Below, one piece after another: positions 9,228 to 17,422 of a DNA stretch of 64,000 nt (its first letter is position 1; each line of letters starts with the position of its first letter). The notes beneath the pieces were generated by a model. It saw only the letters and a program-made list of their open reading frames with translations. It was not told where the DNA came from and did not search any database. A program made the position numbers and the translations under genes. The stretch comes from DATMAM01 sp035559995 (lineage in GTDB: Bacteria; Desulfobacterota; Binatia; UBA9968), in assembly GCA_035559995.1 (NCBI GenBank), contig DATMAM010000055.1:33439-97438 (forward strand). The letters are read 5' to 3'.

Positions 9228-10889
9228 TCACTTTTTGGTCCTTAATTCCTTTAACTCTTCCGGCAGCTGCGTTGCCGCATCCGTAAGCGCCGACCGAACC
9301 TGGCTGGCCGTCAGGCCGGCGCTCGTGCTCAGGTCCGCACCGCGCAGGTTTGCGCCGTCAAGCTTCGCGCCCCCTAGTCTGCTCCCTTGCAGCTGCGCTT
9401 CGGCAAGGTTTGCTTGCCGCAGGTCGGCTCCCGAGAGATCGGCGCCCTCGAGATTCGCGTTCTGCAGGTTGGCCTGTCGCAAGTTCGCCTCGGAGAGAAA
9501 GCACTGCCGCAGAACCGCCCAGCTGAGGTCAGCCTCGCGCAAGTCCGCTTGAAACAGGTAAGCTCCGGTAAGCTCGGCGGCTTTGAGATCCGCTCCGGCC
9601 ATAAAGGCGCGGTAGCCGTCGGCAAAGCGCAGGTTGCGCGCGCGCAGCCGCGCCCGTTTGACTTGCGCCATCTCGTCCTTGCCCTGTCCGGTCCAGTTGG
9701 CCGGTTTGAGCGACACTTCGACCTCGCGTAAATCCGCAAACGCGCTCAAGCCCAGACGGCGCAGCAGGCGCGGCGCCCAGACGCGGACATTGCGGAGCCT
9801 TAGCTCCGTCGACTGGCCCGAGTAAATCGCTTCTGCGAGCGGCGAGTCGGGATGAACGCCCTCGATGGCTCCGAAGGAAATCCAGTAAAGCGCGCCCGCA
9901 ACTGCCAGAAAAAGCGCGCCCGATGCGGCGCGCGCGTAAGCGCGGCGCCGCCGCTCTCGCTTGGGCTGGTTGTTCCGCAGGGTTTCGGCCGCGAGCCTGT
10001 GAAAGAGGATTGCCGCGGCGAAAAATACCGCAAGCACGGTCACGTGCACCGTTGTGCCCATCCAATCGTGGCGCCGAAGATATCGACCCCAGAGAAAGAA
10101 CATCGTCACCGGGCCTACCCACCAGGCGACGAAAATCGAGAGCGCAGTTTGAAGCCGGGAAAGCGGCGGGCGAAGCGACCGCAGGCGCGGCAGGTAGGAA
10201 CATACAAGCCCGTTCAGCAGCCACGGATAGGCGACCTGATGCAGCGGCTTTCCATCGGGAAAGACCGCCGGCAAGCCAGCGAGCGCCTCCCACAGGCGTT
10301 GCAGGTTCAGATGCAGGTACAGGTAAAGAACCAGAAGCAAGATTGGCGCGGCGAGATAAAACCCGACGATAGGAATGGGCGCGCCGATGATCGGGAGCGG
10401 CGAGGAGGCCGAATTGGTAAGCAGCGCCGCGTCCGTGGTCGAGGCCAGGGTCAGCCACACGTACACGCACGCAAGGAGCAGCGAAAAAAGTAGCTTGCGG
10501 CCGTTGTCGGAAGATTCTTCGATGTTTCTCAGCGCTTCAAACCTGCCAACCTCGTCGGGAATCCTCGCTCCCGCAAGGTCCGCCCCGGCCAGTTGTGCGG
10601 CGAGCAGCCGGCCAGCCTCGGCGAGATCGGCGTTGCGCAAGTCGGCGCCTCTCAGATCGGCGTCTTGCAGTTGGGCGCCGTGCAATTTGGCTTCGCGAAG
10701 CTCGGCGCCGCTCAGGTTGCTCTCGCTCAGGTTGGCGCCGCTCAGGTTGGCCCCGCGCAGCGACGCTCTCTCGAAGTTTGCGCCGGAGAGATCTTTGCCG
10801 GAGAGGTCCGAGAATGGAGGAAGAACAATGCCGCGAAAATTACGCTCGCCGTTTCCGTAACGCCGCAGCAGCTCTTCCGCGTCATCCAT
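9228..10889 (-). CDS. Pentapeptide-repeat protein with central membrane domain
   Basis: 553 residues in three parts: an N-terminal pentapeptide-repeat block (about residues 28-106, many A(D/N)LxG units), a central region with about five membrane helices (for example LLFSLLLACVYVWLTLAS, IVGFYLAAPILLLVLYLYL and ALFLAVAGALYWISFG) and a second pentapeptide block (about 425-525). Pentapeptide repeats form right-handed quadrilateral beta helices, often at protein or membrane interfaces. Two cytosolic helices tethered by a membrane domain is a recurrent but uncharacterised layout. A short non-repeat segment near 370-420 separates the last TM from block two. Function unknown. Confidence 0.8.
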   Translation of the reverse strand: MDDAEELLRRYGNGERNFRGIVLPPFSDLSGKDLSGANFERASLRGANLSGANLSESNLSGAELREAKLHGAQLQDADLRGADLRNADLAEAGRLLAAQLAGADLAGARIPDEVGRFEALRNIEESSDNGRKLLFSLLLACVYVWLTLASTTDAALLTNSASSPLPIIGAPIPIVGFYLAAPILLLVLYLYLHLNLQRLWEALAGLPAVFPDGKPLHQVAYPWLLNGLVCSYLPRLRSLRPPLSRLQTALSIFVAWWVGPVTMFFLWGRYLRRHDWMGTTVHVTVLAVFFAAAILFHRLAAETLRNNQPKRERRRRAYARAASGALFLAVAGALYWISFGAIEGVHPDSPLAEAIYSGQSTELRLRNVRVWAPRLLRRLGLSAFADLREVEVSLKPANWTGQGKDEMAQVKRARLRARNLRFADGYRAFMAGADLKAAELTGAYLFQADLREADLSWAVLRQCFLSEANLRQANLQNANLEGADLSGADLRQANLAEAQLQGSRLGGAKLDGANLRGADLSTSAGLTASQVRSALTDAATQLPEELKELRTKK

Positions 10890-10983
10890 GCCAGAAATGG
10901 CGCAAGTGTAGGCAGCGCCGCTTTTGCTGTCAAGCGACGGCGGCTCATCGAACCGATCTCGACCGAAAAGAGGTTAGCGAGAA

Positions 10984-11244
10984 TTAGCGGTTTTTCATTC
11001 GCCCCATCGTGGCTTGCAACTTTTTCACTTCCCCTTCAAGGAAGAGGTCGCGCACCCGATGGTAATCGAGATGGAGATCTAACAGGCTGGGCGGATAGAA
11101 CTTCGTGCCGCAACGATGACAGACGGCCGCTCGCTTCGTCTCGTTGTGCACGCGAATCTCGGTAAGCACAGGGCCTGATGAAGTTTCCAATTTTTTCCCT
11201 CCCCACCAACGAGCTAGTGCACGGTCACGCAAGGAGCATGCCAC
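10984..11244 (-). CDS. Small C2H2 zinc-finger protein
   Basis: 86-residue (or 68-residue) protein. The centre reads CHRCGTKFYPPSLLDLHLDY-H, that is C-x2-C-x12-H-x3-H, the spacing of a classical C2H2 finger; the tail is helical and basic (KKLQATMGRMKNR). It may bind DNA, RNA or protein. Two starts are possible: ATG at 11244, or TTG at 11190 preceded by GGGAGG with ideal spacing; I give the outer one but the inner is at least as likely. It lies divergent from the dehydrogenase at 11492 with an AT-rich palindrome between them. Confidence 0.6.
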   Translation of the reverse strand: MACSLRDRALARWWGGKKLETSSGPVLTEIRVHNETKRAAVCHRCGTKFYPPSLLDLHLDYHRVRDLFLEGEVKKLQATMGRMKNR

Positions 11245-11274
11245 GTCGTCCCCTTTGGCCTTAGAAGCATAACT

Positions 11275-11298
11275 CCAAATATTTCAAGCAATATTTGG
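11275..11298. promoter_or_regulatory. AT-rich perfect palindrome, operator-like
   Basis: CCAAATATT and AATATTTGG form a 9-bp perfect inverted repeat with a 6-nt spacer, in strongly GC-rich surroundings. It lies between the divergent zinc-finger gene and the dehydrogenase operon. A regulator site is more likely than a terminator, since neither flank ends in a gene here. Confidence 0.4.
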
Positions 11299-11491
11299 AC
11301 CCGGCAAACCCTTTTTACCACATCCTTGAGCCTAGCGTATGAACTTTTTACACCGGCCTAGACATTTTTGTACGCGGCGACGGCCAGGGGAGCCGGATCC
11401 ATGTCCCATGATGCCGTTCGATTGACGACCGCGGGGCCATCAAGCTAGTGTCTAGCGACCAGAACCTACAACGGTAAAGGAGCTTAAAGAG

Positions 11492-12469
11492 ATGAAGATT
11501 GCGGTGATCGATGACTATCAGAACGCCTTTCGCACGCTCAAGTGCTACCCCAGGCTTGCCGGACACGAGGTGGTTGTCTACACGGATACCGAGAAGGATC
11601 CGGTTCGGCTCGCGGAGCGTCTCAAGGACGCCGAGGCGGTATTGTTGACGCAGCAGCGGTCGCGCTTCCCGCGCGAGCTGATCGAGCGCCTGCCCAAGCT
11701 CAGGTTTATCGCTCAAACCGGAGCGCATACGAGCCACATCGACCTTGCCGCGTGCACCGAGCGCGGAATACTCGTCTCGGGGCGTGGCGACGGGCGGCCG
11801 CACACCACAGCGGAACTCACCTGGGGATTGATTCTCGCCGCGCTGCGGCACATCCCCTACGAGGTCGAGCGACTGAAGCAAGGCTACTGGCAATCGACCA
11901 TCGGCGTTGCCGTGCGCGGCAAGACGTTGGGCATCTACGCGCTCGGCAATATCGGCGGCATCGTCGCCCATATCGGCCGCGCGTTTGGCGCACGCGTGCT
12001 CTGCTGGGGCCGCGAAGGATCGCGCGCCCGCGCCAGCGAAGCCGGATACGAGTTTGCTGGCAGCCGCGAGGCTTTCTTTGCCGAATGCGACATCCTCTCG
12101 CTCCATCTCCCGCTCAACCCGCAAACGCGCGGGATCGTGACGCGCGCGGATCTGGCGCTCATGAAACCCACCTCGCTTCTCGTCAACACGAGCCGCGCCG
12201 GGCTGATCGCCGAGGGGGCTCTGGTCGACGCGCTGAAAGCCGGGCGCCCCGGATTTGCGGCCGTGGACGTTTACGAAGACGAGCCGGTGATCGGCGCGGC
12301 GCATCCGCTTCTCCAAATGGACAACGTGGTATGCACGCCTCACCTGGGCTACGTAGAGCAAGAGACGTACGAAACTTACTACGGGCGGGCGGTGGACCAT
12401 ATCCTCGCGTACGCTGCCGGCAAGCCGATCAACGTCATCAACCCCGAAGCGCTCGCGCGCCGCTCTTGA
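11492..12469 (+). CDS. D-isomer-specific 2-hydroxyacid dehydrogenase
   Basis: 325-residue NAD-dependent dehydrogenase of the phosphoglycerate/glyoxylate reductase family. The Rossmann motif is GIYALGNIGGIVAHIG; the catalytic triad of the family is seen as Arg in VNTSRAG, Glu in YEDEPV and His in TPHLGY. It would interconvert a 2-oxo acid and a D-2-hydroxy acid. An AAAGGAG site precedes the ATG. It is the first gene of a plus-strand run with the dehalogenase-like protein, ferredoxin and CMD-family protein, which suggests a role in a catabolic pathway rather than serine synthesis. Confidence 0.85.
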   Translation: MKIAVIDDYQNAFRTLKCYPRLAGHEVVVYTDTEKDPVRLAERLKDAEAVLLTQQRSRFPRELIERLPKLRFIAQTGAHTSHIDLAACTERGILVSGRGDGRPHTTAELTWGLILAALRHIPYEVERLKQGYWQSTIGVAVRGKTLGIYALGNIGGIVAHIGRAFGARVLCWGREGSRARASEAGYEFAGSREAFFAECDILSLHLPLNPQTRGIVTRADLALMKPTSLLVNTSRAGLIAEGALVDALKAGRPGFAAVDVYEDEPVIGAAHPLLQMDNVVCTPHLGYVEQETYETYYGRAVDHILAYAAGKPINVINPEALARRS

Positions 12470-12542
12470 CCGCGACTTTGCGCCGGGCGTATAGTCGGCG
12501 GGAATTTCGCGCTTCGTTCCTGCCGAAAAGGAGGCCGTCTTT

Positions 12543-13772
12543 ATGCTGACGACGAACAAAGTGAAAGCACCGCGAAGCTACCGGATCGTGGGCTCTCAAC
12601 GGCGGATCGATGAGCGGGAGACGCCGCATCCCAAAGTCGAGCGCGGCGAGTACGGCGAGCGCTTGCGCCAGTGGCGCAAGAACCGCGTGGGGAGCGATCC
12701 TTTCCGGCGGCTGTTTGGCGGCGGTGGCGAAGGCGACCCGAACAACACCCTGCAGCAGGTCATGAAGAACGCGCCCGAGGGCAAGGTCAACCCGAATCGG
12801 ATTGCCGTCGACGACCCGGTCGCGATGGCGAAGCAAATCAAGGGCGTCGCCAGATACCTGGGCGCCGACGTCGTCGGCATCACTTATCTCGATCAGCTCT
12901 ATGTCTACTCGCACCGGGCGCGCGGCAACGCGGCGATGGGAGAAAAGCCCGGAGATCCTATCGATCTGCCCCATCGCTACGCCATCTGCCTCGGCTTTGC
13001 CAGCGATTACGATCGCTACATGGCCAACAACAGCAAAATCTCGGACGCCGAATATCAGTTCGGCAACAATCGCGCGATCGTGCCCACCTTCATGCTGGCA
13101 TCCTACATTCGCGAGATGGGCTATCCCGCCCGGGCGCACCATCACGGGCGCTCGGAGGTTAACCCGATCCCGCTCGCGATTAACGCCGGCCTCGGAGAGT
13201 TGGGCCGGCACGGCATGCTGATCCACGAGAAGTACGGCTCGCGCTTGCACCTCACGACGGTGACGACCGACCTGCCGCTCGCGGTCGATGAGCCCGTCGA
13301 CATCGGCGTCGAGGAATTTTGCAGGTACTGCAAGAAATGCGCGCGCACCTGCCCCTCCCACAGCATCCCGTTCGGCGACAAGGTCGTCGTCAACGGCGTC
13401 GAGAAATACGCCATCAACGTGGAAAGCTGCTACAAGTACAAAATGGCGGGGCGCGGCGAGTGGACCAACTGCGTCGTTTGCGTCTCGTCATGCTGCTACA
13501 ACAAGCCGGACGCGTGGTGGCATGATCTGGCAATGTGGACGGTCAAGAAAACTCCGATCCCGCTCCGCGTTTTCGTCGTCAAGCCGCTTCTCTGGATCGA
13601 CGACCTGATTTGGGGAAAAAGGCCGTGGAAGCGGATGCGGTGGCTCGGTTACGACAACGCGCCCAAAGAGGTGAAGTGCGGCATTCCGGGATGCAACGCC
13701 AAGCACGCAAATCTCCAGGACAAGCGGCTGCACGCGACCAGGTCGGCCGCGCGCGGGACGCCGGTCGGCTGA
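12543..13772 (+). CDS. Reductive-dehalogenase-like corrinoid/iron-sulfur protein, cytoplasmic type
   Basis: 409 residues matching the RdhA core: AINAGLGELGRHGMLIHEKY, TDLPL, EEFCRYCKKCARTCP. The first 4Fe-4S cluster has Cys260, 263, 266 and 270; the second is Cys296-x13-Cys310-x2-Cys313-x3-Cys317, with an extra Cys318 where the family usually has Pro. The family (RdhA, and queuosine-type QueG as a distant relative) uses a corrinoid plus two clusters. No Tat signal or hydrophobic leader is present and no RdhB anchor gene follows, so it should be soluble. A ferredoxin gene 23 nt downstream could be its electron donor. Substrate unknown; dehalogenation is inferred from family only. Strong AAGGAGG site before the ATG. 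Confidence 0.8.
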   Translation: MLTTNKVKAPRSYRIVGSQRRIDERETPHPKVERGEYGERLRQWRKNRVGSDPFRRLFGGGGEGDPNNTLQQVMKNAPEGKVNPNRIAVDDPVAMAKQIKGVARYLGADVVGITYLDQLYVYSHRARGNAAMGEKPGDPIDLPHRYAICLGFASDYDRYMANNSKISDAEYQFGNNRAIVPTFMLASYIREMGYPARAHHHGRSEVNPIPLAINAGLGELGRHGMLIHEKYGSRLHLTTVTTDLPLAVDEPVDIGVEEFCRYCKKCARTCPSHSIPFGDKVVVNGVEKYAINVESCYKYKMAGRGEWTNCVVCVSSCCYNKPDAWWHDLAMWTVKKTPIPLRVFVVKPLLWIDDLIWGKRPWKRMRWLGYDNAPKEVKCGIPGCNAKHANLQDKRLHATRSAARGTPVG

Positions 13773-13795
13773 CGCGCGCTTACGGGGAAGCGACC

Positions 13796-14044
13796 ATGGC
13801 ATTTGTCATTGCGGAGCCTTGCATCGGCGTAAAAGACCGGGCCTGCGTCGATGTCTGCCCGATGGACTGCATTCACGGCACCGACGAAGATCCGATGCTT
13901 TACATCGATCCCGAGGAGTGCATCGATTGCGACGGCTGCGTGCCGGTCTGCCCGGTGGAAGCGATCTTTCCTGCGGACAAAGTCCCGCAGAAGTGGCAGC
14001 ACTACATTCAAATCAACGCGGACTACTTCAAAAGCAAAAGATAA
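13796..14044 (+). CDS. Seven-iron-type ferredoxin (FdxA-like)
   Basis: 82-residue ferredoxin. The first cluster segment is CIGVKDRACVDVCPMDC (C-x7-C-x3-C pattern of a 3Fe-4S/4Fe-4S centre) and the second CIDCDGCVPVCP (C-x2-C-x2-C-x3-CP). The ATG at 13796 matches the family N-terminus (MAFVIAEPCI). Placed between the dehalogenase-like protein and the CMD-family gene, it is probably the dedicated electron carrier of this operon. Longer in-frame starts upstream lie inside the previous gene and are not supported. Confidence 0.88.
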   Translation: MAFVIAEPCIGVKDRACVDVCPMDCIHGTDEDPMLYIDPEECIDCDGCVPVCPVEAIFPADKVPQKWQHYIQINADYFKSKR

Positions 14045-14060
14045 GGCCGCAGGCGACACG

Positions 14061-14609
14061 ATGGCCACGATCCCGTTAATTGAACGGAAGGAAGATCTGA
14101 GCGCGCCCGATCGGCCGATTTACGACGCGATCGCTCAAAGCCGCGGCCGGGTCCAGGGTCCTTTTGCCGCGCTCCTCCACAGTCCCGCGCTTGCGGAAAG
14201 AACCGCTTTGCTCGGCTCCTACGTCAGGTTCGAATCGACTTTGCAGCCGGCGGTCGCGGAACTTGCGGTTCTGGTTACCGCGCGGGAGTTCGACTGCAAA
14301 CACGAATGGGCGGCTCATATCGAGCATGCCCTAAAAGCCGGGCTCTCGCTCGCCACGATTCGCTCGGTCCACCAGCGGAACGGGCCCGAGGGCTTCGCTC
14401 CGGACGAGGCGCAAATCGTAAGCTACGTGCGCCAGCTGTTGCGCGCGCACGCGGTCGACGAGCCGACTTTGCGCGCGCTTTGCGGCCGTCTCGGCGTAAA
14501 AGGGCTGGTCGAACTTACCGCCACCGTAGGCTACTACGCGATGCTCGCGTGCACGTTGAACGCTTTCGATATCGTTCACGCAACGCCGCCGGAGGACTTA
14601 AGCATTTAG
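14061..14609 (+). CDS. Carboxymuconolactone decarboxylase (CMD/AhpD)-family protein
   Basis: 182 residues. The CMD core is ELAVLVTAREFDCKHEWAAH; unlike AhpD, only one Cys of the CxxC is present and it is followed by HxxxH-like residues, as in many CMD-domain proteins that lack peroxidase activity. Members catalyse decarboxylation of gamma-carboxymuconolactone or remain uncharacterised. Starts 16 nt after the ferredoxin stop, so it is the last gene of the 11492-14609 operon. I would not assign a precise reaction. Confidence 0.75.
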   Translation: MATIPLIERKEDLSAPDRPIYDAIAQSRGRVQGPFAALLHSPALAERTALLGSYVRFESTLQPAVAELAVLVTAREFDCKHEWAAHIEHALKAGLSLATIRSVHQRNGPEGFAPDEAQIVSYVRQLLRAHAVDEPTLRALCGRLGVKGLVELTATVGYYAMLACTLNAFDIVHATPPEDLSI

Positions 14610-14610
14610 C

Positions 14611-14712
14611 ATCGTTGCTCGTGGATCGTGGCTCGTGATCGTGGCTCGTGGTTCGTGATCGTGAGCGTGGCTTCAATCGTACCGGATGCGGGGCCACAGC
14701 ACGAGCAACGAT
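14611..14712. repeat. REP-like element: tandem 13-mers closed by a perfect inverted repeat
   Basis: Between two convergent genes. ATCGTTGCTCGTG (14611-14623) is followed by two exact copies of ATCGTGGCTCGTG (14625-14637 and 14638-14650) and decayed copies. CACGAGCAACGAT at 14700-14712 is the exact inverse of the first unit, so the transcript can fold into a long stem either way. The right arm overlaps the stop of the minus-strand gene. It may serve as a bidirectional terminator or be a palindromic extragenic repeat. Confidence 0.6.
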
Positions 14713-15803
14713 TATCTCTCCTCGTACTCCTTAAGGGCATCCCACCGGGGTTCCAGGCCCAATCCAGGATCCTCCCTCAAAGTCACCCAGCCTCGCGCCG
14801 GCACCGGCGGATTCTGATAGATCGCCTCGCCGACTTTCCACATGACGTAATGGAACTCCACGCGCCAGCCGTTCGGCACCGCGGCGAAAAAGTGCATGTT
14901 GTGGTGCGGCCAGCCGCCGCCGTTGGCGACAAGCAGGTTGAACGCCTGCGCCATCGCCGCCACTTTCATCGCTTCGGTGTAGCCGCCGACGTAGCAGACA
15001 TTGGGCTGCAGGATATCGACAGCCTGGTTTACGATCAGCTCGCGATGGCGAAACCGGCTGCTTTCCGCCTGGCCCGCGGCAAGAGGAATTGAAGTCCGCC
15101 GCCTGAGCTCCGCGAGGAGCTTCGCGTCGTTTTGGTAAACCGGCTCTTCGAACCAGGCAAGGCGGAAAGGCTCGAGCAGCTTGCACAGCTCCAAAGCGCG
15201 GTTCAACGGAAACGCGCAGTTTGCATCGATCATCAGCTCGATGCGCTCGCCGATCGCTTCGCGCACCGCTTTGACGCGGCGCGCGTCTTCAAGATGGCTT
15301 TGACCCTGATTGATGCCGACGACCATTTTGAGCTTGTCATGCCCTTCGTTGACGAGTCTCTTCGCCATTTCGACAAGCTGTTCGGCGTTGAACTCCCGAA
15401 GCCCGAACGTGATGTAGCAGGGGACCGGATTCTGCGCGCCGCCGAGGAGCCGCCACACCGGCTCCCGATAGCGCTTTCCCTTGATATCCCAGAGCGCAAT
15501 GTCGAGCGCGCTCACCGCTCCGCTCCACGCCCCTCCCTGCCAGCGCGGGTTAAACGCGCGCTGAAGCTCCTGCCAAACGCGCTCCGTCTCGAGAGGGTTC
15601 CTGCCCCTGAGAAACGGCGCAAGCTCCCGGTTGGTAAACTCCCTGATGCCGGAGCGCTGCGGCGCGCTCGTAAGCCCGTATCCGGTGATCCCTTCGTCGG
15701 TCTCGACCGTCGTGAACGTCACCGCCCGGTGCACTTTTGCGTGCAGCAGCGGAATATCCACCGGCACGTTATGGGTGGTCGCCCTTACGCTGGTGATCTG
15801 CAT
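14712..15803 (-). CDS. Mandelate racemase / muconate lactonizing enzyme family protein
   Basis: 363-residue enolase-superfamily enzyme. N-terminal capping domain (DEGITGYG), then the TIM barrel with the KxK motif of the muconate/mandelate branch (DKLKMVVG), metal ligands Asp (MIDANCAF), Glu (WFEEPV) and Glu in AGQAES, and a His-rich loop (GWPHHNMHF) where the mandelate racemase general base lies. It abstracts a proton alpha to a carboxylate; racemase, dehydratase and cycloisomerase activities are all possible. It is the downstream neighbour of the M24 peptidase on the same strand (105-nt gap). Confidence 0.85.
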   Translation of the reverse strand: MQITSVRATTHNVPVDIPLLHAKVHRAVTFTTVETDEGITGYGLTSAPQRSGIREFTNRELAPFLRGRNPLETERVWQELQRAFNPRWQGGAWSGAVSALDIALWDIKGKRYREPVWRLLGGAQNPVPCYITFGLREFNAEQLVEMAKRLVNEGHDKLKMVVGINQGQSHLEDARRVKAVREAIGERIELMIDANCAFPLNRALELCKLLEPFRLAWFEEPVYQNDAKLLAELRRRTSIPLAAGQAESSRFRHRELIVNQAVDILQPNVCYVGGYTEAMKVAAMAQAFNLLVANGGGWPHHNMHFFAAVPNGWRVEFHYVMWKVGEAIYQNPPVPARGWVTLREDPGLGLEPRWDALKEYEER

Positions 15804-15908
15804 CTTTTTTCTCTCCGAACGTCTGCTCTGTTCTCGCCGTCATCTCGAGGCGCGCGGGAGATCTGGTATTTTGGGATCGATGCGAAAAAAAGACCCGGCG
15901 CACACCGG

Positions 15909-17153
15909 TTAGCTCAGCGGCAGAACATAGAGTTGCTGCTGCTCCGGCGCGCTCAGATACTCGCTACCGTTTTCGGTCACCGCCAACGTGTACTCCACGT
16001 GCACCGCCCCCCAGCCAAACTCGTGATAGGAAGCCTCGAGGTTGATCGTCATTCCCGCCTCCAGCGGAATATCGGTCGTCTCCGGCAGGAAGGGATCGTC
16101 GACCTTCTCGGCCGGACCAGAAATAAACGGAAACTCCCGCGCCTCGAGGCCAATCGTGTGGCCGACAAAAAAATTCGCGTAGTTGGGAATTCCCGCCGCG
16201 CGCACGCCTGCGATCATCGTCTCGTAAAGTTTCGACGGGACCGCGCCGGGCTTTACCGCTTCGACAGACCGCAGCACTCCCTGGCGCACGGCATCGTAGC
16301 GCTTGCGGTGCGCCTTATCGGGATCCTCCGCCACGCGCCCGGACCTGCACGTGTCCGCGTGGTAGCCGCGGAGCGAACAGCCCATGTCCATGCGGACAAT
16401 ATCTCCCTTGCGCAACCGGCGATCGGGAAGCGGCGGCATGTTCCCTCCCCGGCTCGCGCTAAAGTGATTCCAATAGACTTGCCCGCCGGCCTTGGCCACC
16501 TCGGCGCGGTAGATTCCGATCAGCTCCCCTTCACAAACGCCCGGGCGGGCATTTTGCAGCAGCACGGTCAGCGCGCGATCGTTCATCGCCGCCGCTTCTC
16601 TCAGACGCCCGATCTCTTGCGCGGTTTTGATCATGCGCGCGTAGCGCATCAAGTTGGACGCAAGGCGAAGCTCTGCCTGCGGCAAAAGCGCACGCACCGT
16701 GTCGTAGCTCTTCATCGTCATTCCCAGGTGATCGATGCCGATCGCCGAGCGCGCAAAGCCCTTCTCCTTGAGCAGCTGCGCCAGCGCCTCTTCGGGACCG
16801 CCGCCCAGCGGCCGCGCGCTCTGAATCGCGATCACGCGCTCTTCTTCCGCGCAAAGCCGCGATGCGCCGTCAATATGCGGCCTTCTCGCCCTGCCGAAGG
16901 TGTAAACCTCCTTGAGCCAGACTTGCTCCAGCGCGGCGTAGCCCGCCTCCCCTCCCCCGGTAAGCAATGCGGGCGACTTGTTCGGGTCGCGCGGGTAGAC
17001 AACGTAGGACTGCGAATTGCCGTACTTGTAAGCGCCCTGGCTCCACGAGGTAAAGCCGCTCAGATAAAAAATATTCTCCGGCGTGGCGGCGACCATGGCC
17101 TCCAATCCAAAGCGATCCATCAGCGCGTGCAGGCGCTCCTTGTTGTAGAGCAT
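15909..17153 (-). CDS. M24-family metallopeptidase (Xaa-Pro aminopeptidase/creatinase-like)
   Basis: 414 residues with the creatinase N-domain followed by the pita-bread catalytic domain. Metal ligands are visible: Asp in RMDMGCS, Asp in YHADTCR, His in VGHTIGLEARE, Glu in INLEAS and Glu in VHVEYT. It either cleaves X-Pro dipeptides or acts on small amides, as creatinase does. The ATG at 17153 was chosen over one at 17195 because AAGGAG lies 6 nt upstream and the protein then begins with the normal MLYNKERL. It is divergent from the Spy-like gene. Confidence 0.85.
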   Translation of the reverse strand: MLYNKERLHALMDRFGLEAMVAATPENIFYLSGFTSWSQGAYKYGNSQSYVVYPRDPNKSPALLTGGGEAGYAALEQVWLKEVYTFGRARRPHIDGASRLCAEEERVIAIQSARPLGGGPEEALAQLLKEKGFARSAIGIDHLGMTMKSYDTVRALLPQAELRLASNLMRYARMIKTAQEIGRLREAAAMNDRALTVLLQNARPGVCEGELIGIYRAEVAKAGGQVYWNHFSASRGGNMPPLPDRRLRKGDIVRMDMGCSLRGYHADTCRSGRVAEDPDKAHRKRYDAVRQGVLRSVEAVKPGAVPSKLYETMIAGVRAAGIPNYANFFVGHTIGLEAREFPFISGPAEKVDDPFLPETTDIPLEAGMTINLEASYHEFGWGAVHVEYTLAVTENGSEYLSAPEQQQLYVLPLS

Positions 17154-17422
17154 CGGCGTCTCCTTCGGGCGCGATGAACGCGCCCTTATTGCCACCGCGG
17201 CTTTTCACGGTCCAGCGCCGACTTTCGCTTCCTCCTGTCGCCCGAGGCGTATCCCGAGCGGCGCCGCAGCGTAAAAATCCGGCGCGGGACGAAAGGACGG
17301 TTGACTATATCGAGGGCCGGCGCAGGCGGTCAAGCAAGCTCTCAGTAAACGTTCGCTGCGGAGCGGAGTCTAAAGAAACCAGCCGGCAAAACGACGGCGA
17401 CAACCAAACAAACGGAGGAACA

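Noticed and set aside
14620..14670. CRISPR array
   Set aside because: The repeated units are 13 bp and directly adjacent, with no spacers of constant length and no cas genes.
15132..17177. Open frame of 681 codons on the plus strand
   Set aside because: Antisense to the enolase-superfamily and M24 genes, both of which have full motifs; the translated plus-strand product is Arg-rich with no domain. High GC keeps such frames open.
17301..17306. TTGACT as a -35 box for the Spy-like gene
   Set aside because: No -10 element at 15-19 nt; the gene starts over 110 nt downstream.
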